Notes: a model not told the origin generated them from the letters alone. DNA of 64,000 nt from CAWAHD01 sp963781785 (GCA_963781785.1 CAWAHD010000005.1:744001-808000); one strand, 5' to 3'; shown: positions 19,858 to 30,990, numbered from the stretch's first letter. Numbers and translations: made by a program.

Positions 19858-22522
19858 GTGGCTGAAAAGACCAAGGAATCGATCGTCCCCGCCAGTGGAT
19901 CTGGCAAAAAGGCGCCAGCAACCGAGCGCTCACCGGCCAAGCGGTCCGCGGCCGCTCCCAAGGCGTCTCGAAAAAAATCGAGCGGGGAAAATCAATGGGC
20001 GGAGAACGGCGACCGGCCGGGGCTCGTGATCGTCGAGAGCCCGAAGAAGGCACGCTCGATCAGCAAGTTTCTCGGGTCGTCCTACGTGGTCAAGGCGAGC
20101 ATGGGACATGTTCGCGATCTGCCCAAGCGCAAACTCGGCCTCGACGTAGCCCAGGGTTACAAGCCGTCTTACGAGATCGTGCCGGCGAAGAAGGAGACGA
20201 TCGGCGAGCTTGAAGCGCACCGCCGCCCGCGCCGGTTTGGTGTATCTGGCGACCGACCCCGATCGCGAAGGCGAAGCCATCGCCTGGCACTTGCAACAGG
20301 CACTCGACCTGTCGAATGACCGCGTTCGGCGCGTCAGCTTCCACGAGATCACCGAGCGTGCTGTCAAGGATGCATTTGGCCAGTCCGGTCCGATCAACAT
20401 GGAAATGGTCAATGCGCAGCAGGCGCGCCGCTTCCTCGATCGGTTCGTGGGCTATCAGCTCAGCCCGCTGCTCTGGAAGAAGGTCGGGGCGCGCAACCTG
20501 AGCGCCGGCCGCGTCCAGTCGGTCGCCGTCCGCCTGATCGCGGACCGCGAGACGCGAGATCCGCGGCGTTCGTCACCGAGGAGTACTGGAAGATCGCGGC
20601 GACGGTGTGTCCAGCCGGCGCCGACCGATCGCCGCCGAATCAGTTCAAGGCGGCCCTCGCCGAGTACAAGGGCGCCAAGTTCGAGGCCAAGACCGAGGCC
20701 GACGCCCACGCCGTGCGGGATGCCCTGCGAGCACGTGCCCTACGTCGTTTCCAAGGTCGACGAGACCGAGAAGCTCGACAAGGCCGAGCCGCCGTTCAAG
20801 ACCAGCACGCTCCAGCAGCAGGCGGCCATCCGGCTGCGGTTTCCGGGCAAGAAGACCATGAAGGTGGCCCAGGAGCTGTACGAGGGCATCGACGTCGACG
20901 GCTCCGGGCCCGTCGGTCTCATCACCTACATGCGTACCGACAGCCTGCGGGTCTCCGACGAGGCCATGACGGCCGTTCGCGATCGAATCAAGAGCCGACT
21001 TCGGCGACCGCTACCTTCCCGCCAAGCCGATTCGTTATGCCGCCGGCAAGATGGCGCAGGAGGCCCACGAGGCCATCCGGCCCACCGACCTGAACCTCAC
21101 TCCCGACCAGATCAAGAAAACCCTGACCCACGACCAGTTCCGGCTCTATCAGCTCATTCTACGCGCGGTTCCTCGCCAGCCAGATGGCGCCGGCGGTCTT
21201 CATGGTCACCGACGTGGCGATCACTGCCGGCGACGGGCTCTTCAAGGCACAGGGCAAGGTCCAGAAGTTCGACGGCCACCGCCGCGTCTGGCCGCACCAC
21301 GGCAAGCAGGAAGACGCGCTGCTGCCGAACTTGACCGTTGGCCAGGCGCTCGATCTGCACGGGCTCGACGCCACCCAGCACTTCACTCAGCCGCCGCCCC
21401 GGTACAGCGAGGCGACGCTGATCAAGGCCCTCGAAAAAGAGGCGATCGGCCGGCCCAGCACGTACGCCCCGATCATCCAGACCATCCAGGACCGCGGCTA
21501 CGTCGAGCAGAAAGAGCGGCGGTTCCACGCCACCGATGCTGGGCATGGCGGTCACCGATCTCTTGGTCGAGCAGTTCCCCAAGATCCTCGACCTGAAGTT
21601 CACCGCCCACATGGAAGACAAGCTCGACGACATCGCCTCGGCCAAGGCCGACATGATCAAGGTTCTCGACGAGTTCTACTATCCGTTCCAGGAAGAGCTC
21701 AAGGTCGCCGAAACGCACACGGAGCGCGTCCAGATCCCGACCAGCGAGACCTGCCATCTGTGCACGCGCCCATGGTCCTCAAGTTCGGCAAGACCGGCCA
21801 GTTCCTGGGCTGCTCCAAGTATCCGGACTGCAAGGCGACGCGGCCCCTAGGCGGCCAGCCTCGCGCCGAAGCCGTCGCCAGCGAGCACGCCTGCCCGAAA
21901 TGCGGCAAGAACCTCTTGATCCGCGAGAACAAGCGGGGCGAAAAATTCCTGTCATGCTCGGGCTTCCCTGAGTGCAAGGAGTCGTTCAATATCGACCCGG
22001 AGGGCAACCCGGTCCGCTCGGCCGTCGAGACCGAATACAAATGCGAGAAATGCGGCAAGCCGATGATCCTGCGCCAGGGGCCACGAGGTGCGTTCCTGGG
22101 CTGTACAGGCTACCCCAAGTGCCGCAACGCGGTCCCAGTCGACGACCAGGGCCGCCCGGTTCCGCCGGTCAAGGTCGAGGTCACCTGCACCAAGTGCGGC
22201 GGTGCCATGGCCGTCCGCCGCGGCCGCCGGGGTCCGTTCCTCGGCTGCCTCAACTATCCCAAATGCCGCGGCACGGCACCCGTTCCGGATGACCTCAAGG
22301 AACAGCTCGCCGACCAGGCCAACCAGGCTGCCCCGACCCCGGCAACGGATCTCGAAGTCGATCGCGGTCGAGGAGACCTGCGAGCAGTGCGGCGGCCCGA
22401 TGCTCGTCCGCCGCAGCCGCCGCGGCTTTTTCCTGGGCTGTGCCCAGTACCCCCAGTGCAAGGGTACTCGCCAGCCCGGCGAGGCCACACTCGCCAAGAT
22501 CAACGAGCTGGTGAAGGTTTGA
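19858..22522 (+). CDS. topA: DNA topoisomerase I with multiple zinc ribbons (heavily frameshifted)
   Basis: Type IA topoisomerase that relaxes negative supercoils. GTG 19858 follows AAGGTAGG. After a Lys/Ala-rich lead come LVIVESPKKARSISKFLG and MGHVRDLPK (Toprim), TDPDREGEAIAWHL, NAQQARRFLDRFVGYQLSPLLWKKV, NLSAGRVQSVAVRL, and LITYMRTDSLRVSD with the catalytic tyrosine. At least five Cys4 zinc ribbons follow (CPKCGKNL, CEKCGKPM, CTKCGGAM, CEQCGGPM and a partial first one). About eight frame changes, near 20205, 20560, 20735, 21000, 21170, 21535, 21765 and 22375, interrupt it, yet all blocks are present in order. A normal essential gene in poor sequence is more likely than a pseudogene. Confidence 0.92.
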
Positions 22523-22608
22523 GGACGGCCGCTGCGCCGCTCGGGTCCAACCGGTCGAGCCGGCTGCGCTGCGGCCCCGGACCGGTCGCGGCACGCCGCT
22601 TGAACCGG

Positions 22609-23036
22609 TCAGGTTGGCTGGACGGCGCAGGTTCCCTTGGCCGCGGGAACGGCCCGGCCGACCGCCAGCGCGTAAGCCGTCGCATAGGTCCGGCAGTGCG
22701 AGATCGAGATCAGGATGTCGCCGATGCCTGCTTGAGAGCGCGATCTCGCGGGCGGCGCCGCACACCATCACCTGGGGTCGTCCGTCGTGGGCCGTGGCGA
22801 ACCTCGATATTGGTCCAGGCAATCCCGTGGCTCCGCCCGGTTCCCATCGCCTTCAGAATGGCCTCCTTGGCCGCCCAGCGCCCGGCGAAGTGCTCGATCG
22901 CGTGCTTGCGCGACTGGCAGTAGCGGATCTCGCGCTCGGTGTAGATACGGCGGAGGAACAGCTCTCCGTGATTCTCGATCATCTTGCCGATACGCGGGCA
23001 CTCGATGATGTCGGTGCCGATTCCCAGAATCTCCAT
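22609..23036 (-). CDS. acpS: Holo-[acyl-carrier-protein] synthase (frameshifted)
   Basis: Transfers 4'-phosphopantetheine from CoA to acyl carrier protein. Starts MEILGIGTDIIECPRIGKMI with the metal-binding Asp, followed by RRIYTEREIRYC and FAGRWAAKEAILKAMGTG (the conserved WAAKEA block). After residue 75 the frame changes twice (near 22795 and 22725); the end RPQVMVCGAAREIAL then ISISHCRTYATAYAL and a stop at 22609 can be read from neighbouring frames. Length about 140 residues, slightly above the usual 125. Convergent with topA. Confidence 0.88.
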
Positions 23037-23359
23037 GCCATTTCCCCTTGACCAGGGCCGCTCAAGACGAGGCCCGTTCGCCTCGCCCGGATCGATCGCC
23101 TTTTTCAGGCGAAGCGAGCTGGATAAAGTCTACTCGCCCCGCTTCGGCCGGCCAAGGTGAAGCTCCCCCTCTTTCCACCCTCCAGAGATAAGACCGCCAT
23201 CGACCAGGAGCGCCCTTTTGTGCCCACGGCAAGATCCATCGATAAGCTCCTGGAGCCCCGTTATACTATTCCACGTGACCGCCTTAAGGGATGGTCTCCA
23301 GGCACTCACACAGAACAGGAACTGCGGGCTGCCCAAAACCGCCCAAGGTATAATCATCA
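23037..23359. other. Intergenic region between divergent acpS and helicase genes
   Basis: 323 bases holding the promoters of both genes. A small hairpin TCGCCT-TTTTC-AGGCGA lies near 23096-23112. I see no gene; the short open frames here have no recognisable features. Confidence 0.5.
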
Positions 23360-25674
23360 ATGGATTCGATGGCTGATCTCACGCCGGCCCAGCGCGAGGC
23401 CGTGACACACAGAGAAGGCGCGCTCCTTGTCCTGGCCGGCGCAGGCTCCGGCAAGACCCGGGTGATCACTCGCAGGGTGGCTCATCTGCTCTCCTCGGGA
23501 ATCAAGAGCGACCAGGTTCTCGCCTTGACGTTCACCAACAAGGCCGCGACCGAGATGCGCGAGCGGATCGAGGTGCTCTCGCCTTTTTCGCGGGTCTGGG
23601 TCGGCACGTTTCACGGCTTCTGCGCCCGGATGCTGCGGAAGTACTCTCCGCTGGTGGGCATCGATACCGGGTTCTCGATTTACGATCAGAACGACCGCGT
23701 CCGCTCGATCAAGGCGGTGATGGACGTGCTCGGGTGGGACGAGTCGGGCTACAGCGCCGAGAAGGTCGAAACCTCGATCAGCCGAGCCAAGAACGACCTG
23801 ATCGGCCCCGACGTCTGGAAGCGCCGCGCCGTCGACCGCCGCGGCCGCTTGCTCGCCCAGGTCTACGAATCCTACGAAGAGCGGCTGAGACTGGCCTCGG
23901 CCGTCGATTTCGACGATCTGCTGGTGCACATGGTGGCGATCCTCAAGGCACACAAGGACGTCCGCGCCGAGCTGGACGCCCGGTTTCGATATGTGCTCGT
24001 CGATGAATATCAAGACACCAACATGGCGCAATACGCGATCGTGCGCGCACTGTCGAGGGATTATCCCAATATCTGCGTCAGCGGCGACCCCGACCAGTCG
24101 ATCTACGGATGGCGCGGAGCCAACCTCTCCAACATTCTCGAGTTTGAATCCGACTTTCCCGGCTGCAAGGTCGTCACGCTCGACCGGAATTACCGCAGCA
24201 CCAAGAACATCATCCAGGTCGCCGACCATCTGATCCGGTTCAACAAGAACCGCAAGCCCAAGGCTCTGCGCACCGAAAACCCGGTCGGGGACCCGGTCGA
24301 GCTGACAATCTACCCGCGTGAGACCGACGAGGCCGAGGGAGTGGCCGCGACGATCACGGCTTTGGTACAGGACGGCGAGCTCCGTCTCGCCGACTTCGCG
24401 GTGTTCTGCCGCGTGACGGCGCTCACACGTCCCTTCGAGCAGGCCTTTCGCTCCGCCGGCATTCCCTACCAGATCGTGGGGGGAGTGGCCTTTTATGAGC
24501 GCCTGGAGGTGAAGGATGTGCTGGCTTACCTCAATCTGCTCACCAATCCCAAGGACGACATGGCCTTTACTCGCGTGGTCAACGTGCCGCCCCGGGGCCT
24601 GGGCAAGACGTCGCTCGACCACCTCGCGGCCGCCGCGCGGCAGCTCAACATTCCGCTTCTGGCGATGGCCCGGCAGCGCAGCTCGATTCCTGCCCTCAAG
24701 GAAAAGGCCGCACGGGCGTTCGAGGAATTCGGCCGGTTGCTGGAAGACCTGGCGGCCGTGCGCGAGGCGCCGGCCGACGAGCTGATCCGCGAGCTTCTGA
24801 CTCGCACCGGGTACCGCGAGCATTTAGCAGCAGAATCGCGCGGCGGAGGCGAGGACCGGCTGGCAAACCTCGACGAGCTGATCCAGGCCGCCCGTGAGTT
24901 CGACCAGGCCCACCCGGGGGCGCCGATCCAGGATTTTCTGTCCGAGGTCACGCTGGCTTCGGCGATCGACCGGTGGGACCAGGAGACCGGCGCTGTCACG
25001 CTCATGACGTTGCACGCGGCCAAAGGGCTCGAGTTTCCCGTCGTGTTCATCGTCGCGCTCGAGCAAGGGCTCTTGCCCCACGCCCGCGCAGGCCTCGACC
25101 CGAGCGAGCGCGAGGAGGAGCGCCGGCTCTTCTTCGTGGGCATCACCCGCGCGCGCGGCGACTCTACCTGAGCCGGTGCCGGGTTCGATCGTTCCGAGGC
25201 CAGCAGCAGGCCGCGACGCATTCGGAGTTTCTGCAAGAACTGCCGGAAGGGCCGATTCTGGTGCGCGACTTCTCGGGCGTCGGCCGGGCCGAGCCGCGGT
25301 TCGCCACGCACGGGAGCTGGCCGGCCGAGCGCTCCGAACCTCGAGCGAATAGAGCGCCTCAAGATTACCGGATGATGACGGCGGCCGATCTGGTGCACAA
25401 CCGGGGCGCCGGCACGGAACCACGGGCATCTGGGCCGGGCGATCTCGAGCGGTTCCAGCCGGGGACCACGGTCATGCACCCCGACTACGGGATCGGCCGG
25501 ATCGTGTCGATCGAGGGCGCCGGCGCGGAGCGCAAGGGCCGCGTGGCGTTCGCGGTCGGGCCCCCGCGAACGTTTGTCCTGTCCAAATCGCCGCTCCGGC
25601 CCCTGCCCAAGCCTGCCCCGAACGGCCCACGGGCCGTGGGAACCAGGGGCGGTGGCCCCGTCGACCCCGCATAG
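23360..25674 (+). CDS. pcrA: UvrD/PcrA-type superfamily 1 DNA helicase (one frameshift)
   Basis: ATP-dependent 3'-5' helicase for repair and replication restart. Motifs in order: Q motif LTPAQREAV, Walker A LAGAGSGKTRV, motif Ia TFTNKAATEMRER, Walker B VDEYQDTN, GDPDQSIYGWRGA, LDRNYRST, and LMTLHAAKGLEFPVVF. The last part of motif VI and the tail are displaced by a frameshift near 25165; the tail continues to 25674 and carries a PcrA-type C-terminal domain (TVMHPDYGIGRIVSIEG) that binds RNA polymerase in PcrA. Total about 770 residues. The next gene, pdxJ, starts 38 bases later. Confidence 0.9.
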
Positions 25675-25712
25675 CCTGGCACGCCCGTCTACGCCCTGGG
25701 AGAACGACCGTC

Positions 25713-26462
25713 ATGCCGCGCCTGGGAGTCAACATCGATCATGTCGCCACGCTCCGTCAGGCCCGCGGCGGCCGCGAGCCAGACCCGGTCTGGGCGGCTG
25801 TGCTCGCCGAGCTGGCAGGCGCCGATGGCATCACCATCCATCTGCGCGAGGATCGCCGCCACATCCAGGACCGCGACCTGACCCATCTCAAAGCGACCGT
25901 CCAGGTGCGCCTCAATCTCGAGCTGGCCCTCAATCCACAGATCCTCGCCATCGCGCTGGACACCCATCCCGACCAGGCGACCTTCGTTCCCGAGCGCCGC
26001 GAAGAGGTCACGACGGAAGGCGGTCTCGACGTGATCGGCAATCGCTCCAGCCTGCAAGAGGCGCTCGAAAAGTGTCGCGGTGCCGGCATCGAGGCGGCCC
26101 TCTTCATCGATCCCGACCTCGATCAGGTCCAGGCCGCCATTGACCTGGGCGCCCAGGCGGTCGAATTGCACACCGGCCGCTACGCCCTGGCGCCCGCTGG
26201 AGAAATGCGGCGCCGGGAGCTAGAAGCCCTCCGCCGCGCCTCCGCACTGGTCGTCGCTTCCGGTCTCGAATTGCACGCCGGCCACGGCCTCAATTATCAA
26301 AACGTCGGGCCGGTTGCTGGGATCGATCGCATGCAAGAGCTCAACATTGGTCACAGTATCATCAGCCGCGCGGTGTTCGTCGGGCTGAGACAGGCCGTGG
26401 AGGAGATGAAGACCTGTATCGCAACCGGACTCAACATGTCTGGTGAATTCTGTGGTCGATGA
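25713..26462 (+). CDS. pdxJ: Pyridoxine 5'-phosphate synthase
   Basis: Condenses 1-deoxyxylulose-5-phosphate with 3-amino-2-oxopropyl phosphate in the DXP-dependent vitamin B6 route. The intact 249-residue TIM barrel starts LGVNIDHVATLRQARGG and includes DGITIHLREDRRHIQDRD, the catalytic Glu/His region FVPERREEVTTEGG, VELHTGRYA and HAGHGLNYQNV. Start ATG 25713 with GGGAG upstream. Complete. Confidence 0.96.
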   Translation: MPRLGVNIDHVATLRQARGGREPDPVWAAVLAELAGADGITIHLREDRRHIQDRDLTHLKATVQVRLNLELALNPQILAIALDTHPDQATFVPERREEVTTEGGLDVIGNRSSLQEALEKCRGAGIEAALFIDPDLDQVQAAIDLGAQAVELHTGRYALAPAGEMRRRELEALRRASALVVASGLELHAGHGLNYQNVGPVAGIDRMQELNIGHSIISRAVFVGLRQAVEEMKTCIATGLNMSGEFCGR

Positions 26463-26629
26463 TTTTTCGGGCGGTTTTCGCTGGTTTCTGGCCGCCAGGT
26501 CACCGACGAATTTATCGCTGGACACGATTTCCGGGTCTGCCTGCTTCACTTTGGACGCCGACTACTATAAGATTCGTTATGGTTCAACCCATGGTAGTAC
26601 GATCGTTGTGACGTGCGGACAGGGCTGGC

Positions 26630-27529
26630 ATGCCAACCAAAGGACGGTTCTTCGCCGGATGTACTGTAGCGCTCGTGACTCCGTTTCGCGACGGCTCCGT
26701 TGACGAAGCGGCCCTGCGGCGATCGGTCGAGTGGCATATCGCGCAGGGCACGCCGATCATCAGCCCCGTGGGGACGACGGGCGAATCGCCGACGCTCACG
26801 CACGACGAGCACGAGCGCGTGATTGCAATAGTCGTGGAGACGGCGGCCGGTCGAGCCAAGGTGATGGCGGGCACTGGCTCGAATGCGACGGCTGAAGCGA
26901 TTCGCCTGACCCGGTTCGCCGCGCGCGCCGGCGTGGACGGGGCACTTCTGGTGGCCCCGTACTACAATCGCCCGAGCCAGGAGGGCATGTACCGGCATTT
27001 CGCGGCGATCGCCGAGTCCACCGATCTCCCACTGGTTCTCTACAACGTGCCGGCTCGCACTGGCCGCAATGTCGAGCCGGAGACGATCGAGCGGCTGGCC
27101 TCGGTTGGTCCTGTGGTGGCGGTCAAGGAAGCGGCCGGGTCGCTCGACCAGGTCAGCGAACTGGTCGCGCGCACCGACCTCACCATCCTCTCGGGTGACG
27201 ACAGCTTGACTCTGCCGATGCTCGCGGTGGGTGCGGAAGGCGTTGTCTCGGTGATCGCCAACCTGATTCCGCGCGACGTGATCGCGCTCGTCGACGCGTT
27301 CCAGAACGGCCGCACCGAGGTTGCACAGAAGCTGCACATCCGGTTGTTCCCCCTGTGCCGCGACCTGCTTTCCCTGGCCCCCAATCCTGTCCCGGTCAAG
27401 ACCGCGCTTGCGCTATTGGGCCGAGGAAACGGCGAGCTCCGACTGCCGCTCTGCTCGCTTGACGAGCGGTCGACCAGCCTCTTACGCGCCAGCCTCGTGC
27501 GTTATGGCCTCTTGACTGATCAACCGTGA
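26630..27529 (+). CDS. dapA: 4-hydroxy-tetrahydrodipicolinate synthase
   Basis: Condenses pyruvate with aspartate semialdehyde, the first step of the lysine/diaminopimelate branch. The intact 299-residue TIM barrel carries SPVGTTGESPTLTHDEH, the tyrosine-containing LYNVPARTGRNV, the Schiff-base lysine in VAVKEAAGSLDQV, and LSGDDSLTLPML. Length is typical. Start ATG 26630. No operon partner: 167 bases after pdxJ and over 400 before the next gene. Confidence 0.95.
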   Translation: MPTKGRFFAGCTVALVTPFRDGSVDEAALRRSVEWHIAQGTPIISPVGTTGESPTLTHDEHERVIAIVVETAAGRAKVMAGTGSNATAEAIRLTRFAARAGVDGALLVAPYYNRPSQEGMYRHFAAIAESTDLPLVLYNVPARTGRNVEPETIERLASVGPVVAVKEAAGSLDQVSELVARTDLTILSGDDSLTLPMLAVGAEGVVSVIANLIPRDVIALVDAFQNGRTEVAQKLHIRLFPLCRDLLSLAPNPVPVKTALALLGRGNGELRLPLCSLDERSTSLLRASLVRYGLLTDQP

Positions 27530-27943
27530 TGCGTATAAGACTAGTGGGTGGCAATGATTTGTTTGATCGATTCGATTCATCCTTTCGATCTCCCTTTAAG
27601 GGCGACGGAAGCGACAAAAGAACGGGAGGTGCTAACACTCAACAATCATTGATTCCAGGCAGCTACGGGACTGTCCGAGGCAGGCCCCGCACCTTGAGGC
27701 CGGTATCAGAGACATCGATGACCGTCGCCTCTTCCCGCCGTCAGATTCGTTCGCAACGACTCATCGTCAAACAAGCGTGATCTCGACCGGCCGCGCGGGT
27801 CGCTTAAAGCTGCAAGGCCGATCGCAGAGTTTTGGTCCGTTCATTCGTACTGTTTTGGTTTCGCCCGAAATTCATCTTGATTCAGGCCGGCTTGGAGCCG
27901 GCACCAGTGCGTTTTTTTCCCCAAAAGTGCGAGGTATTTTCCC
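27530..27943. other. Gene-free region upstream of the ArsR-type gene
   Basis: 414 bases with no supported gene. Contains the short palindrome CCCTTTAAGGG near 27592-27602 and the hairpin GCCGGCTTGGAGCCGGC near 27885-27901, followed eleven bases later by seven Ts (27910-27916), which may act as a weak terminator or leader structure just before the regulator gene. Confidence 0.45.
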
Positions 27944-28354
27944 ATGGCACGCAAAGACTCCAAGCGTTCCGGTTCCAATGGCCAGGCCGTCCAAACGGGC
28001 CCCGAGGTTTCCGATCAGTCGGTTCGCGAGCTTGCTCAGGTTTTCAAGCTTTTGAGCGATGAGACCCGGCTGCGCATTTTGTTCTATCTGGCGCTCTCGC
28101 CCAACGCCGAGCTGCACGTGACCGACTTGTGTCACCGCCTCGGCCAGAGCCAGCCCGCGGTGAGCCATCACCTGGCACTCTTGCGGGTCTCGGGCCTGAT
28201 CGAATCACGGCGAGAAGGAAAGCACAACTTCTACAGCGTGCGCACCGACCACTTCGGCGAGCTTCTGCTCAGCCTGTTCTCGGCCGCCGGTGACAGTCCG
28301 CGGAACAAGAAGTACCGCTTCCACGACTTCGTCTTGACCTACTCGGGAGAGTGA
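27944..28354 (+). CDS. ArsR family winged-helix regulator
   Basis: 136 residues. After a basic 25-residue lead, the ArsR fold is clear: LAQVFKLLSDETRLRILFYL, VTDLCHRLGQSQPAVSHHLALLRVSGLIESRREGKH (recognition helix and wing), then a tail. The CVC metal site of arsenic sensors is absent; one Cys sits in the DLCHRL helix. Such LSDETRLRIL regulators are abundant in planctomycetes with unknown signals. Start ATG 27944. Intact. Confidence 0.85.
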   Translation: MARKDSKRSGSNGQAVQTGPEVSDQSVRELAQVFKLLSDETRLRILFYLALSPNAELHVTDLCHRLGQSQPAVSHHLALLRVSGLIESRREGKHNFYSVRTDHFGELLLSLFSAAGDSPRNKKYRFHDFVLTYSGE

Positions 28355-28492
28355 GCGAACTCTCCGCGGTTGCTCTGGTGACATGGCCGGAGCGTGCGTG
28401 TCACCCCCTCCAGGTCTGGATCGAAGCGGCTGCGCCATTTCGGCGCACCCCACCCTGCCGGGTTAGCCTGGCCTGCGCGATTTTGAGGATGA

Positions 28493-28547
28493 GCGGACCT
28501 GGCCCGGCGCGTTTCTTGCGCTGCCGGGTCGGTCCGCGCGCGTTTTT
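28493..28547 (+). terminator. Candidate intrinsic terminator after the ArsR-type gene
   Basis: A long stem: GCGGACC (28493-28499) pairs with GGTCCGC (28531-28537), and inner CCCGGC (28503-28508) pairs with GCCGGG (28523-28528); five Ts follow at 28543-28547 after a GCGCG spacer. It separates the regulator gene from ompH. The rest of 28355-28668 holds no supported gene. Confidence 0.55.
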
Positions 28548-28668
28548 GCATGCGCCAAACTTCCGGGTTCGCCTTGACCCGTTTTGGGGTTCCATGCAAA
28601 ATGCCACCCTCGCCATCAGGTGCCCGGGGAATTGGTTGCGAGATCACGGTAAAAAAGGAGTTCTACCG

Positions 28669-29395
28669 ATGGTTGTTTCGACTCGCGGGATCCTCGCGAT
28701 CGCGCTCGGTGCGGCGGGGCTGGCCTTCCTGGTCGGGCCGTCGCTCGGCCAGCAACAGGATGGCGCCTTCCGGAAGGCGGCCACGCCGTCGGGGGGCACG
28801 CAGCCGCCGCCCGCGGCCGCTCCGATCATCGGCACGATCGACATCGATGCCGTCTTCAAAGGCTACGACAAGTTCAAGGTCGCCAACAAGGAATTCAATG
28901 CAGCCTTGCTCGCGCCAGAATGAGATGATGAAGCTCAAGAACGAGGCGCAAGAGGAAGCCCAGATGCTTTCCAAGCTGACGCCGGGCACCGAGGACTTTC
29001 GCAGGCACGAAAATCGCGTGACCGAGCTCAAGGCGCGGTTCGACGCGGGGCGCGAGCAGGCCCAGCGCGAGTTCTCGCTCCGCGAAGCCGAAAACGTCGC
29101 CACGATCTACAAGGAAGTCCAGCAGATGGTGGTTCGGTGGGCGAAGCATCGCGGAATGAACTACGTGCTCAAATATACCGATCCGCAGAAGCAGCAGATC
29201 ACGGGAGCCGATCCCAACTCGGTGATGAACGCGATCAGCAGCACGGTCGTTTACGCCGACCCACAGAACGACATCACCAACGACGTGATCTACAACCTCA
29301 ATCGCATGTACAAGGCAATGGCCGGTCCAGCCGCCAAACCGGCGGCCGAAGTCCCCGCCCAGGCCGGCAAGCCATCCGATATCGATCGGAGATAA
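28669..29395 (+). CDS. OmpH/Skp family periplasmic chaperone (one frameshift)
   Basis: Signal peptide MVVSTRGILAIALGAAGLAF and cleavage near GPSLGQQQ, a Pro/Ala linker, then the OmpH domain: IGTIDIDAVFKGYDKFK, a long charged coiled coil (about residues 85-150), and the C-terminal KHRGMNYVLKYTDP segment. Family members carry outer-membrane proteins across the periplasm. Start ATG 28669 with a strong AAAAAAGGAG. A frameshift near 28918 separates the first 83 residues from the rest. Position before lpxC and lpxA mirrors the skp-lpx arrangement of other Gram-negatives. Confidence 0.85.
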
Positions 29396-29592
29396 CCCCG
29401 AGCGAGCGGTCGCCAGAGAGCGTTTAGACCGATCGGGCCGGCTGCAATGGGACGGGTCGAACGCGGACAGGCTGGTGCCGCGTTGACAGACCGAGGGACG
29501 ACCGTTCGCCGGCCTCGATGCCGGGAGAGCTAGAGGGGCCGGACCGGAGCCTGGCTGGCGCTCGCTTGCAAGGGCAATTGAAGGGGCTGCGG

Positions 29593-30990
29593 ATGCAAGG
29601 AAGCACGCGTTGGAAGCGCACGCTCGCGCACTCAGCCTCGGTGCACGGAGTCGGCTTCTTCCATGGATCCGACGTGACGTGCCGGTTCCTTCCAGCCGAG
29701 GCAGGAACCGGCATCGTGTTCGAGCGCACGGATCTGCCCGAAAAGCCGACGGTACCGGCGCGGATCGACCGGGTCGTTCCCTCGGAGCGCCGCACTGCCA
29801 TCCAGCAAGGGGCGGCGTCCGTGGAGATGATCGAGCATGTGATGGCGGCCTTGGCGGGCCTGCGCATCGACAACTGCCTGATCCAGATCGACGCCGGTGA
29901 ATGCCCCGGCTGCGACGGTTCAAGTCGCCCGTTTGTCGAGGCCCTCGACAAGGCCGGTACGGTCGAGCTAGGCCGGACGCGCCAGGCCTTGGTGATCGAA
30001 GATTCCGTGAGCGTGCGCGACGGCGACGCCGTGCTCGGGGCCGGCCCCGGGATGCCAGGGCAACTGACCCTCGCTTATCACCTCGACTACGGCTCGGACG
30101 GCCCGATCCAGGCGCAGAGCTTCAGTGTGGGACTCTCTCCCCGATCGTTCCGCGACCAGCTCGCCGGCAGCCGGACCTTTGTGCTGGAATCCGAGGCGCA
30201 TGCACTGCGGGCCGCCGGCATCGGCGCCAGGACGACGCCGGCCGATCTCCTGATCTTTGGACGGGACGGCGTGATCGGCAACACGCTGCGGTTTGATGAC
30301 GAGTGTGCTCGTCACAAAGTGCTCGACCTGGTGGGCGACCTGGCGCTCCTGGGTTTCGACCTGCACGGGTCGGTGATCGCGCATCGCTCGGGCCACCAGA
30401 CCAATCATGCTCTGGTTCGCAAGCTGCTCGAAGCTGCTCGACAAGCCAGTGGGACCGCCGCCCTGAGGGGCCCCGAGCGACCGGAGGGCGTGCTCGATAT
30501 CCGGCGAATCATGGATTTGCTGCCGCATCGTTATCCGTTTCTCCTGATCGACCGGGTGCTCGAGCTGGTGCCGGGCCGCCGGGTGGTGGCCGTCAAGAAC
30601 GTGAGCATCAATGAGCCGTTTTTTGCGGGTCATTGGCCCGGGCTGCCGATCATGCCGGGCGTGCTCATCATCGAGGCGCTCGCTCAGGCTGCCGGCATCC
30701 TGATTTCCAAGAGCATCGACAACCTCGCCGGCCGGGTTGCCGTCATCGCCTCGATCAACGGCGTCAAGATTCGACGCCCGGTGGTACCCGGCGATCAGCT
30801 CCGCCTGGAAGCCAACGGCCAGCGGTTCAAGCCCAATGCGGCCTGCATTTCCGGCAGTGCCAAGGTGGGCGACGTGGTGGTCGCGGAGGCCAAGCTCCGA
30901 TTTGTCGTCGTGGACGCCGGCCGTGGTGACGAACCGGCCGGCGGCGCCGCCTGCCTGCACTCCGTCGCGATCCGCGCCGAAACAATGTGA
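29593..30990 (+). CDS. Bifunctional LpxC deacetylase / FabZ dehydratase
   Basis: One intact 465-residue chain. Residues 1 to about 285 are UDP-3-O-acyl-GlcNAc deacetylase (first committed step of lipid A), with EMIEHVMAALAGL, HKVLDLVGDLALLG and GHQTNHALV carrying the zinc ligands and catalytic His. Residues about 300-450 are 3-hydroxyacyl-ACP dehydratase, with LLPHRYPFLLIDRVLE and GHWPGLPIMPGVLIIEALAQ (catalytic His and Glu). This fusion is known in Bacteroidetes and some other phyla. Start ATG 29593 with GAAGGGG upstream. lpxA follows after 56 bases. Confidence 0.95.
   Translation: MQGSTRWKRTLAHSASVHGVGFFHGSDVTCRFLPAEAGTGIVFERTDLPEKPTVPARIDRVVPSERRTAIQQGAASVEMIEHVMAALAGLRIDNCLIQIDAGECPGCDGSSRPFVEALDKAGTVELGRTRQALVIEDSVSVRDGDAVLGAGPGMPGQLTLAYHLDYGSDGPIQAQSFSVGLSPRSFRDQLAGSRTFVLESEAHALRAAGIGARTTPADLLIFGRDGVIGNTLRFDDECARHKVLDLVGDLALLGFDLHGSVIAHRSGHQTNHALVRKLLEAARQASGTAALRGPERPEGVLDIRRIMDLLPHRYPFLLIDRVLELVPGRRVVAVKNVSINEPFFAGHWPGLPIMPGVLIIEALAQAAGILISKSIDNLAGRVAVIASINGVKIRRPVVPGDQLRLEANGQRFKPNAACISGSAKVGDVVVAEAKLRFVVVDAGRGDEPAGGAACLHSVAIRAETM

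Noticed and set aside
23357..24823. 488-codon reverse-strand open frame opposite the helicase
   Set aside because: Antisense to a conserved helicase with all motifs; low-complexity composition typical of GC-rich shadow frames.
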